This document shows positions 1 through 12,600 of a stretch of DNA of 64,000 bases, in pieces. The notes under the pieces were generated by a model. The model was not told the DNA's origin. It worked only from the letters and a program-made list of their open reading frames with translations, and ran no database searches. The stretch's first letter is position 1, and each line of letters begins with the position of its first letter. This DNA comes from Phoronis australis (lineage: Eukaryota; Phoronida; Phoronidae): NCBI GenBank assembly GCA_002633005.1, contig NMRA01000015.1, positions 489,239 through 553,238 on the forward strand, written 5' to 3'. Made by a program: the position numbers and the translations under genes.

Positions 1-250
1 TCTTGTGACTGCCTGGGAGGTTGGTGCTAGGGTAGTGTCTAAGTATGACTTTTTGTGACTGCCTGGGACGGTGGTGCTAGGGTAGTGTCTAAGTAAGACT
101 TCTTGTGACTGCCTGGGAGGTTGGTGCTAGGGTAGTGTCCAAGTAAGACATCTTGTGACTGCGTGGGAGGTTGGTGCTAGGGTAGTGTCTAAGTAAGATT
201 TCTTGTGACTGCCTGGGAAGTTGGTGCTAGGGTAGTGTCAAAGTAAGACT
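1..250. repeat. 50-bp tandem repeat, five copies
   Basis: Five units of exactly 50 bp fill positions 1-250 and probably continue leftwards. Each carries GTGCTAGGGTAGTGT and, in most copies, AAGTAAGA, which resembles a 5' splice site. It lies in the USP5 intron before the zinc-finger exon. Confidence 0.95.
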
Positions 251-404
251 TCAGTTGTATCCAGACAAGCTGACCTCTATTTTCACATTATGTTTCTGCT
301 GTTGGCAGCTTACATTCCAGTACATTTCCAGTCCTTGATTTTGCTTACTTTGGATGTATATAATACTCCCACTAATTATGTCTTATCTCAATTATCCATC
401 CTAG

Positions 405-640
405 ACATGCAGAGAATTTGCTGCAGTTGGACAACGGCGTCAAGATTCCTCCATCTGGCTGGAAGTGTGCCAAGTGTGACCTCACACAGAACCTGTGGTT
501 GAACCTGACTGACGGCACCATACTGTGCGGCCGGCGGTTCTTTGACGGAACTGGTGGCAACCACCACGCGGTTGAGCATTACGAGTGCAAGCGGTATCCC
601 CTGGCGGTCAAACTGGGTACTATCACTCCTGACGGAGCAG
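405..640 (+). CDS. USP5: USP5 exon: UBP-type zinc finger
   Basis: This exon encodes most of the ZnF-UBP that reads the free C-terminal Gly-Gly of ubiquitin. Visible are the CAKC pair, the LCGRRFFDG segment with the next zinc Cys and the ubiquitin-contacting Arg, and [10 protein letters not shown] with the zinc His. The acceptor is the AG at 403-404 and the donor is GTAGGT at 641. It ends in phase 1 within the codon for Asp of the D-V-F-S-Y segment. Confidence 0.95.
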
Positions 641-3600
641 GTAGGTGGAATGTTAATGCATATTGCTTTGTTTCTTTCTCGTGAGGTTGCAGTCCTTGTG
701 CATAGTATGTGCCAGTTCTGTGTACTTGTCGTGTTTGTTGTGGAGATATTGTAGTTGTTTCGTGTGTTATTTGAAAGTTTCTGTTCGTGATAGTTTTTTA
801 GCTTGACGATTAATTTACAGTTTTACTGTAGAAAAACTAAGCATTTTAAAGTTTTCATAACAAATTGGCAGATGTCCTAGAAGCAAAATGACTGGTCAAG
901 CTGTTTTCATACCTGAACACTAGATGGAGTTACAAGTGGACAAGCAGTTCTTGAAGACAGATTGGGCTGAAAATGACACAATCATTGTATGTTCTAATTA
1001 ACTCAAGTTATTTCAGAATTATAATCTTGTCACTTTCAACAGGAGTTAGTAGAGTTAGTAGAGTCTGCATTGAGATAGTGGAACTTTAATCTTTAATTTT
1101 TTTTTAAATCTTAATTCTTGTGCTTGTACTGTCTTCGGCTGTGCCATTGCCTTGTCATGCTCCCTGTTGCAGACGTTTTCTCCTACGATGAAGACGACAT
1201 GGTGGAGGACCCTCACCTGGCTAAACACCTGTCTCATTTTGGTATCAACATCACCTCTCTGGAAAAGGTAGGCGCTTCTTAATGCCATGCTCAGATGTAG
1301 ACATTTTATAAGAACGTAGCTAGGATGTTAGATTAGAAGACAAGTCAGATGCTTAGAACGAGCATTTGCAAAGTGTCCCGAACTTGTTATGTAGAATATC
1401 TTGATTTCATACTAAAGCTGAACAAAAATTATAAAAAACAAGTTGAAGTTCAAAGATTAGATTTCAGACCTAAATCTTTTGTCTTTTTTGAAAACTGCCG
1501 AACCTCTGAGATCATCAGTGTCCACTTTCAGACAGACAAGACAATGGTCGAACTGGAGATAGACCTGAATCAGAAGATGGGTGAATGGGATGTGATTCAG
1601 GAGGCGGGTAGTAAGTTAACGCCCCTTTATGGTCCAGGCTACACAGGCATGAATAATCTGGGCAACAGCTGTTACCTGAACTCTGTAATGCAGGTCCTGT
1701 TTACGCTGCCCGACTTCCAAAACAAGTAAGTTTTGGGGGAATGTAGTTTTTGCAAAAGATTGGACTTCCTTGTAATAACATACAAGCTGCATAGGTCATC
1801 ACAACCTACATAAGTGGTCAGTCTACACAAGTCATCAGTCTTCACAAGTCATCAGTCTGCACGAGTCATCAGTCTGCACGAGTCATCAGTCTTCACCAGT
1901 CATCAGTCTTCATGAGTCATCAGTCTGCATTAGTCATCAGTCTTCATGAGTCATCAGTCTTCATGAGTCATCAGTCTGCATGAGTAATCAGTCTTCATGA
2001 GTCGTCAGTCTTCATGAGTCGTCAGTCTGCATGAGTCGTCAGTCTGTGTTGCATTGTTTGTGCTGTTTTATAATCAGGACAAATATCGTTCTTCTTCATG
2101 TCAGAAGTACAGTACATGCCAAAATAATCGGACAATATAACCCTAAATTGCTCATCATGGTGAATGATCGTAAGTTGAATTCACATCACGATGGCGGTGT
2201 GTAAACGGAAATCACATGTGGAGTAGCTGACAATTTGTGTCTAGTCATGGAAGAAAAAGTTGTAGCTGTGCTGTGTACTGTGTCATTAGCTGTTGTGTGT
2301 ACTGTGTCAGTAGCTGTCCTGTGTACTGTGTCAGTAGCTGTGTTGTGTACTGTGTCAGTAGCTGTCCTGTGTACTGTGTCAGTAGCTGTCCTGTGTACTG
2401 TGTCAGTAGCTGTCCTGTGTACTGTGTCAGTAGCTGTCCTGTGTACTGTGTCAGTAGCTGTCCTGTGTACTGTGTCAGTAGCTGTTGTGTGTACTGTGTC
2501 AGTAGCTGTCCTGTGTACTGTGTCAGTAGCTGTCCTGTGTACTGTGTCAGTAGCTGTTCTGTGTACTGTGTCAGTAGCTGTCCTGTGTACTGTGTCAGTA
2601 GCTGTCCTGTGTACTGTGTCAGTAGCTGTTGTGTGTACTGTGTCAGTAGCTGTCCTGTGTACTGTGTCAATAGCTGTCCTGTGTACTGTGTCAGTAGCTG
2701 TCCTGTGTACTGTGTCATTAGCTGTTGTGTGTACTGTGTCAGTAGCTGTCCTGTGTGCTGTGCCACTCAATACTTTCTAATACGCGGTGTCAGTTTTGCC
2801 ATTTGTAGAACTAATTTTGTGTACCAGAGTTATGAACTTCTGTAAAGTTTACAATACTATGTAGCAAGTCATACATTCCAATGTCACATGCTGTGTGCCT
2901 GGTTAAGTCACCCCACTGACTGCACAACACTATGAGAATGGCAAGTCTGAGAGTTTAAACCAGGGTTGACATTTATCTCAGTACTTGTTATGTAGAAAAA
3001 GTGTTATAGTAAAGAAGCCTGCTCAGTTGGCGTTGATGTATTTTACTGCAATTTCTTTGAAGTGATACTATGTTATTTACTTGTCATAGGTATGCTAGGC
3101 AGGCTGAAGAGTACTTCAAGAATGCATCCTCCGATCCTTCGTCAGATTTCAATGTCCAAATGTAAGTTCATATTTTATTGTCTTAGATTGCTTTTGTTAT
3201 TTTGTTTTCATGAGTCATCGGGCAGGATACATGTAATACCCTGATAGTTTGAGCTTGTGAAGATTTTTTTTGTTGTTGCATACCATCCTTTCATTGGCCC
3301 AGTTCAAGCAACTCCTTAATAATAAATCAACCCAGTTCAAGTGACGCTTTAATATTTAATCAACCTACATTGGCTCAGTTCAAGCGAGTCTTTAATATTT
3401 AAGCAATCTACTTTATTCTCATTCACGCTAGGTGATTAGATTTGACAATGATATGCATAAGTTTGCAGAATTTTCCACAAACTTATTTTGCTCAAAATGT
3501 GAAATTTCACTAAAATGTACAATATGTAATCGTCAATTTTCAAGATGAAAACTGAAATAAATTACGTTTTTCACAATATTAAAATCAACTGTTATTTTTA

Positions 3601-6600
3601 CTTAAGTGTGAATGATTATCTAATAATAGTTATTCTAATTATTATTATTATTATTATAATTATTATCACACCAATTTATATTAGCTTTATGAGCCTGGGA
3701 TGAAGATAACTGTTGAATTTGTAGTGTTGTGGATCGCGATGTCCCAAGGTAATAATTATGTTTCTAAACCTACTAGTAATTATGTAGCTATGCACTCACT
3801 CAGCTAGTCCTGATGTCACTTCAGTCATTGTTTTTATTGATGCAGTGCGAAGTTGGGCCAAGGGCTGTTATCTGGAAGGTATTCGAAACAACCACCAGAG
3901 GGCATGGAATCTTTGGTGAGTTCAGTTATAAATCGTGTAGTGCATAGGCCATCTCTGGTGGACAAACGCTATGAAAGTAAATTATTAGTAAATTATTATG
4001 TAAGGACTAAAGAAATGAAGTACATTCAATTATTTTAAAGCCCAATTCAGTGAAATCTTCGAAAATAATTTTGGTTCATGCTTTCAGGGCTTGACTCAAC
4101 TTTTTTCGTTAACTTGCCTGTCTGACAAGTAAACCAAAAATTTCACTTGTAAAGAAAAAACTTTCTTGCCCAGATTATTGGGTTTTAAAGCCTTCAAGTC
4201 AACAATTACCTAGTCCTGTTGTATGCCATTAGATTTGGATTTACAAATTCTCTTTTCAAGTCAACCAACCTGTCACGTGCCTAACAGCAATGTGTACCTG
4301 CTGCCGGGCCGTCGGGCTAATGTTAGTGTTGGGTCCTGATTTTTATTTTCATAATGTGACAAATTAGCATAACCATGAACCCTAGTAGGTTAACTGATTG
4401 CTGCAATGAATGGGTTCATCACTGCTATTTATTCCAGTTGAAATTTTGCAGTTTTGCCTTGATCTAATTAGCGGTATATGGGTCTTCAGTGTCCAAAGAC
4501 CTCTCTTATATTTAAGTGGGCGTTAGCTGAAGTCTAGGCTCAAACCTTAAGCCTTATTAAAATGAACATACATTAGACGGTATTCACATTTGTTGTTAAT
4601 ACTGAAGTGCAGGAAGGTCTGATGATGTGGTCAAGTTAGATGTGACACAAGTAATGAAACTGTGTGAAACTGTTGTGTTTTACTTCAGATGCCCAATGGT
4701 ATACGGCCGCAGATGTTCAAGACATTGATTGGTCGAGGCCACCCGGAGTTCTCCACCAAGAGGCAGCAGGATGCCCAGGAATATTTACTGCACCTGTGTT
4801 CAGTTATCGAGGTGGGTGTCGGTATTGTTCAGCCATTGAGGTGGGTGTTGGCAATTGTGAATTGGGAACGTAAGACCAAATTTTTTTCTTTTGTCTTAAG
4901 TCACTTTCTGAAATATTCCCTTGCTGTTAAGATTGTCAACTTTCTCCACAAGCGTATTTGCCCTTCTAAAGCAGTGCCATTTTTATACTTTGTTTGAATT
5001 CAAAGTGGTTACATCTGACCTCTTGGAGTTCCCGCGCTGTCTACACTGTAATCTGAATGTACAAAGCCTATCCCTGGTGTCTAAACTGTAATCTGAATGT
5101 ACAAAGCCTCTCCCTGATGTCTACACTGTAATCTGAATGTACAAAGCCTCTCCCTGGTGTCTACACTGTAATCTGAATGTACAAAGCCTCTCCCTGGTGT
5201 CTACACTGTAGTCTGAACGTACAAAGCCTCTAGAATTTTTGTCTTTTCACCTATCTGTCATTAATTGGGTCACGTGGTTATGTCGTTTTAGTGAAATTAA
5301 GCAAAAAGAAAGTTACATTGATAGCAAAACAACAGTACCAATAACACAATCAAATTTTATTTGATATAAAAGTCCAAGATGAGGTCTCAAAAACACTGTT
5401 ACAGTTTTCTAAAATATCATTTCTTTTTTTTAATGAATATCACAAAGCCTTGTTTTTGATAGCCTCTCTTGCAAAAGTGGAACATTTTAAAAACAATTCT
5501 TAAGTGCATTATGGAGAGTTATCCATAAAGCATAGTATCTGAATGTTTCATATAGATACAATCAGCCGTTTCTGAGATATGATGTTCCGAACTTAGTCAA
5601 AGTTTTACATTTTTTCTAAGGGTCATGACCGTTCTGGTGCCTGTGTTCGAGTACTTTTGGTTGTCATTGCTTGAACATCATGCTCTGCTCGTATTGACTC
5701 CTTCAGAATTATAGAGCAAGTGTTTTGGATCAGTGAACTTAGGGGGCATGTATTAATCTACAGTGAGTGTTTTGGGTTTTAATTGGAGCTTGGCTTGAAA
5801 ATTTAATGGCTCCTTTCTCCTCTAGGTGGCAGCACCAGTCATTTGTTGTTGGCAGCTGTTGCATGGTGCAAGTGTCCTATAGCTCTTTAGAGCATCTCCG
5901 TCCGAGCACTTTTTCAACAAGCATCAAGTCTGGAATGTTATGCTACGAAGTAATAGTGTGAATATTGTATCCTAAATTGTAGAGGAACTGCCGAGGATCA
6001 TTAAATCCGACAGATTGCTTCAAGTTTGAAGTGGAAGAGAGGATACAATGTATACAGTCTGGAATGGTTAAGTACACAAAGCGGCCAGACTTTATCTTGT
6101 CATTACCTATTCCCATGGAGGCTGCCATTAATAAAGGTATCTAGCTGAGCTGAGTAATTGTTTTAAAACAGTCTTAACAGATCAGATTTCTTCCATACTA
6201 CTACATAAACGGGCTCAATATTCATGCAAATCTTTCAATTTTATTCACATCTATTAATGTCAGTTTACTGCCAGCCTTTCATGGAGATAAAGCTGGTTAC
6301 TGTTAAATCTCACCAATTTCAGGCAAAAATATTTGCCAAAATTTCCCTTTTATCATTAATTTTTCAAGGGCTTCCAACGTTGCTGTGAAATTCCCACAGT
6401 TTTCCAAAATATTGTCTGATGTTTGGTGTTGTCCACAACTTGCTACATATCATTTGTGGAAAAATCTACTTGTTCACAAACTATACTGCTGCACTTTTCA
6501 TTATTTTACCTATTACAGAGTGGTTTCCTTGTAGCCTGTACACAGCAATGTGTTTTCTTTGCTCATGGTGGTACTCACTTGACAAGACATGAGAAATTTG

Positions 6601-9600
6601 CCATTTTGGTGTATTTTAGTGTTTGCCTTTATTTTTACTCTGATAATAATTATTTTGAGGTCTTAGGTCTTATTTTCTTATTTTTAAGAGCACATTGGGC
6701 TAAAACAGTCAAATCTTGTCTTGGAATTCTTGGCACCGATGTGAATAACATTAGATGACTAACAGCAAATTAAACCATTATTTGTTTTTGTTCTGTTGTT
6801 GGTGTGCATGGACTATCTAGTTCTCGTATGCACCCACAGAGGGCAGTCATCATTTGTTTTTTATTCAGATGATGTAGCAGCCTATGAAGCAAAGAAAGCT
6901 GAACTTGAAAAAGAAGGAAAACATGTGTAAGTCATTGGTTGTGTTGTGACAGATAATGATGGTGTGCCTTGCACTGTGATGTATCTTATATTTTTATGGT
7001 AATGCAACTGATTATTCTCTTAGGCTTTCTTCCTTAGGTTAGTTTTTATGCTTCCACGTATTTATATGTGGGTGCCTATTGCCGTCATCTCTGCCTGGGC
7101 ATACGGGCGTCCGACGTTCGTGGCTGTATCTCCTAAACCCCTTGCAGGATCTTTGCAGGATCTTATGGAAATTTGGCAGGTGTGTTCCTATGGGGTTGAC
7201 GACAGAGGCCAACAAGTTTCGGACCGACTGAATACTGCTGTGCACTCTAGGGGCAATTTTAGTTTTTTACGTTTGCCTCTGTATCTTCAAAGGTCCTCGG
7301 CCGATTTTCAAGAAATTGGCATATTGGCATCTATTAATGAGATAATGCTAGCCTCCCATTTTCAGATGGATTCAAGCCATTTTGTGCCATCTAGTGGCCA
7401 TTTTTACTATTTTTGATTTTCCAACGACTTTGACCACCTCTTAGTGGCAGAGTTTTTTTGCGCCTATAGCTGTATCTCCTAAGCCCTCTGCAGGATCTTT
7501 ATTAAATTTAGCTAGTGTATTTATATGAAATTGACAACGGAAGACGACAACTTTCAGACTGATCCGGCAAATGGTCTGCACCCTAGTGGGTATTTCATTT
7601 TTCCGTTTTCCTCTGTTTCTCTAAAGTTCCTTGATGGATTTTCATGAAATGTGTATTAAATAGCTTTCTGTTAAAGAAACTGTGACATTTCCCCAGTTTT
7701 GATGGATTCAAAGTATTTTGCTCCATCTAGTGGCCATTTTTATGATACAAGTAAACACCCCTAGAAACGCACCATTTGCAGTGCATTCGTGGGCGCATTT
7801 CAACGCTCCACGATGCCCTTGTTAGGAGTGGCAATATTGTGCGAGGTTTCACGAGGTATCACCATGTGTTGTAAATGAAGTACGTAATCTCACCAGCTTT
7901 CACTTACCAGTACAGTACGAGACAAAATTAATCGGGCAAAATACCATTTGCTTGTCATGAGGGCTGATTCTATAACAGCACAAATTACCAGTAGTAACTG
8001 TTATTTAAGCAAGATGAACGCTGTAGCCATCTTAATAACTTTCCTGCGAATTCTCATTCATTCTTCATCAGTAGGGAGCTAGCTTCCACCTAACTGCCGT
8101 GACGGGGAGTTCCCAGTCATTTTGCTTGTACCATGCGTTACATACGTGATTTTTCAATTTTCCCAGTGATCCTAAGGAGTTAGTCCGTCCTAGAATTCCC
8201 CTCTCAGCATGTCTACAAGCCTACAGTGCCACAGAGACAGTGGAGGATTTCTTCAGTTCTGCACTACAAGCCAAGACCGTTGCCTCAAAGTGAGTATATA
8301 ACACTGGGTGCTTCTGTGTTCCGAAGAATAGTTTTGGGATAGCAGTAAGAATTGTTAGTCCTTTACATCATACCTCGTGTCAGTCATATCACGTGGCTTC
8401 TGTAGTTACGACAAAAAAGATCTCTATTCCGAGGGTTGCTGTAAACCACTGAATTATCAGGACCACCGTCGCTTCCAGAATTCAGACACTAGGTGGCATG
8501 TTGCCCAAATTTATGATGCGTAAGAGACTTTTTTTACACATACCATATCAGTGTGTGTAAAAAGTGTTTCATTGTGATTGTAAATGAAACAGTCAGAGTG
8601 GTTATGAGTAACCATGTATTTTCAGAACAACAAGGCTAGCAAGCTTCCCTGATTATCTGGTTGTACAACTGAAAAAGTTTACGGTGAACGAAGATTGGAC
8701 CCCAAAGAAATTGGGTAAGTGTTGCTGGCTCATTGGTGCTCATGTTGAGGGGGGGGCAAAGGTGGCATCCTTATTATTGGAAGATTAGGATTTAGATAAA
8801 TAGCTCCAACCCATTCAGTAGTTTTTCTCACAATGTCCATTTGGAAGAAGTAAATGAAAAATAATAAAAATCTCCTTAAAAACAACAGTTTTCGGGAACT
8901 ATCGTTAGACTGAGTGCAGGGATCCAGTAGGTGGCAAAATGAAGGCGGCCAGGCGGGTGAAACTCCTAAGCCAAAATCAGACGGGCCCACATTATTGCCA
9001 CCATATCTTGGAACAAATATAGTTGTGTTTAACCTTCGAATAATCAAGCAACATTGTCAAGTTCAGCTGCTTGTGTGGCCGTCCACACAGTTTAATCTAT
9101 CGTTTACACCTTTCGACATCACTTTTTTGGCTTAAGGAATGCCCAATAAGTGACTGGATATTCTTCTCAAGCTGCATACCGATTGATTGAATTACACATA
9201 TCAATACTGTTCTATCATTCTTATTACACAATTTCTCGAGCTATTGACTACATAAACTTTATTCGACAAGGTGTTGTTTGTCAGGTAAAATTGGCAGCTT
9301 GGAAACCCAGATGAAGGTGTGTCAAGAATGCTGTGTTTCAATTGGTCAGTTAAGCTGTCAGTCAAAATCCTGGCGACAGGTCAATTAGCAAAGTAATAAT
9401 ATGGTGACATCACTGGGTAAAGGACCTCTAGCGCCCTCTGTCTGATAGCAGAAGTCACCTTGCACAATGTGAAATATACCTACCAATCATTCTATCTAAA
9501 AATGTAACATTGTGGCAAGGCAACTTTACAGAACCATTCACTATTGCAATTATCTCAATAAAAGCCAGTCCCACAATTTGCATATGGAATTTTGTGTTAC

Positions 9601-12600
9601 AAGTACTTTAATATACATATTAAGTTCTGTTGAAGTGGATAATATTGACCTTTTATCAAAGTTTTAAAATGAAATAGTTCCTAATACATTTACAAAATTG
9701 GAAAAATTAATTGAAATTAGCCACTAAATGTATCTAAGGCTATATTATTTCTGATTTTCAACTGGCATTTTCTTTCAGATGTTTCTGTAGATGTCCCTGA
9801 TGAACTTGACCTTTCACCCCTACGAGGTCAAGGGTTGCAACCCAATGAGAAAGAGCTTCCTGAGGCTGCACCACAGCCCCAACAGCAAGGTTTGTTTTAA
9901 CAATATTTCATCCAAGGCTTGTTCATAAATTGACACAAACGCACTTTTTGTTTTGATGACTTCTTGATGACATTTTTCAAGCCATTTTAGGACATAATTT
10001 CTCATCGACATGTTAAGATTAGATACTGTTATGTTATACCGTCTGTCTTCCGTCACAACGGCTAACATCCATGGAGATACATAAGCGTCATGTCTTTGTC
10101 TTCCTTCACAGTGGCTAACTTCCATGGAGATACATGAGCGTCATGTCTTTGTCTTCCTTCATAGTGGCTAACATCCATGGAGATACATGAGCGTCATGTT
10201 TTTGTCTTCCTTCACAGTGGCTAACATCCATGGAGATACATGAGTGTCATGTCTTTGTCTTCCTTCACAGTGGCTAACATCCATGGAGATACATGAGCAA
10301 CATGTTTTTGTCTTCCTTCACAGGGCCAGCATAACCACACATGCTTCCAAAGTTTGCCCTTGTAAAATTTGCCAGTCTCTCAAAAACATCAGCTACAATA
10401 TGCTTTCTTCGTTTATCATAGTGCCATACCATGGCATGTCAACCTTATTGCCCTGTCACACTTTTTGCTAGTTGAAACGACTCAGCTAAGTCTCAAGATC
10501 AACTGACCCTACGACTGCCCACTTCCTTAATTACATCAGTTTTTGCGGCGATTGTCCGTTTTTTGATGTCCAGTTCCTGTTTGTCCCTAGAGGTGCACTC
10601 TCTCTGCCTCAGTACCATCTGTACAGAAAAAGTATAAAAATAGACTTGGTGCATTTTCAGGTGCAATGGGGAAATAAACATGTTTCTTTGTGAGCCTGGT
10701 TGGCTAATAGTTTATTGTCTATTGTGTAATTGCTTAGTACTTCATGTGTTATCCTCACCTGTTTTAATGTGTCACTCCATCCTATTTTGTGGCACTCACG
10801 ACACTTTTGAATGATGCTCGGACACATGTGGATTTTCAGTTGTGAACACTTCTAGGCATTGCCTGTAAATAAAAGTGACCTGTTTTTATAACTTGTCCTC
10901 AGTTAATCAATACTGACATTTGTACAAACGTTTTTCTACGCTGCTGTGCCGGTAATTTGCACTTAAAATATTTCAAGTGCAAGTACTTTACACTAACGGG
11001 GAATGTCAGTCGCTGTGTGCTTCCGGCGATATTGCTGGCGTTTGTGCACTTCCAACAGATTTGGCTTTCCAGTTATGGAGAATGCTGACTCTATTCTTTA
11101 TTTATGGCTGTTTTATTAACCTCTATGTGCCAAGTTAAGAATGGACCATGATGAGATTGTGTGGAGAGGCTGTGACTGGCCACAGCAACTCTTACCATGT
11201 CTGTGTCTGGCCACAGCAACTCTTACCTTGTCTGTGTCACGTACTTAATACTACACACACTGCCTCCATCTTGTCACACATTTTTCTACCTCCATGACAA
11301 AAGAGACTTTAATATGAAATGATGCACTGCTGATGCTTTTGCTTGAGAATAATTGTGAATTATTTCCTAGATCATTCGCAATCGTTAACATTTTATCCAA
11401 ACTTCTCTCCATCTGAAAGTTGACACAAAACGTTGAGATTTGTATAAACCAAGATTTATTTAGTACATTTAGCTGAATTTGTCATTGAGAAAATGGCTGC
11501 ATGTTCCTGTCAAGGTTTGACTGTTTCATCATATGTTTAACAATGAATTTGAAAAAGCTATAAAACATTGAATTTTATTTGCATGATGTCATAAGCCTAT
11601 GCAGTAAGTCTTGACCCTTTCTCTCTAAGTGGTTTGTATACTGGTCACCATGGCAATAATTGTGAAAAGTCCCTTAGAGACTTGAGCATTTGTCAACATG
11701 ACTTAATTTTTGTTTGCAGCTGTTGTGATAGACGAGGGGACTATCAGTCAATTGATGGATATGGGGTTCCCAAGGGAAGCCTGTCGCAAGGCCATCTACC
11801 ACACAAACAACTCCGGGGCTGAAGCTGCCATGATGTGGGTTATGGAACATATGGAGGACCCAGGTTAGGAACCTCAGGAGTTAATGATCTCCAGTTAATC
11901 ATCTGTCTTATATAGTTCACACAAATAATAAACTGTTACATTACTTAAAGTTCTGTTAAAAAGGAGACACTTTGCAAGCAATACACAAAATATCTTGCAT
12001 AATTTGGATCCAAATGGACTGAGAGATTTCATCCAAGTAAGACAAAATCTGACTTGTTGGAAAGCAGAGAGCACAAACTAAAACTCCCATACCACGAACT
12101 TTACTCTTTGTACTTGTGTTTTTAAATAGGAAAGTTATGAAAAGTTATTAAGAGGATTAAAACTTAGCATCAGCTTGTTTATGTATTACTTGCATATAAC
12201 TTAAAAATTTGTTCTGTTGGATTATGATGAGTTAATTACTGCATAATAAGTAACATCTGTGGTATAATCCCATTTATTGAGATTACAATAACAATCAAGT
12301 TCTTCATTGTCTTTCATGCAAGATGATACCACTCAGGCACTAGACTGTATTGTTTACCAAGATGATGTCACTCAGGCACTAGACTGTATTGTTTACCAAG
12401 ATGTGTCACTCAGGCACTGGATTGTATTGTTTACCAAGATGATGTCACTCAGGCACTAGACTGTATTGTTTACCAAGATGATGTCACTCAGGCACTAGAC
12501 TGTATTGTTTACCAACATGATGCCACTCAAGCACTGGACTGTATTGGTTATTGTGAGGCAGACATTTCTTGCCACAGAAGTGGTAGCTCATTAACAGACT

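Noticed and set aside
1349-1531. In-frame upstream extension of the USP5 Cys-box exon, including an ATG at 1349
   Set aside because: The frame is open by chance; a good TTTCAG acceptor at 1531 and alignment to USP5 (TDKTM...) set the exon start.
2186-2845. Long ORFs (170-202 codons) on both strands
   Set aside because: Created by a 24-bp tandem repeat lacking stop codons; low-complexity, no family resemblance, and located in a USP5 intron.
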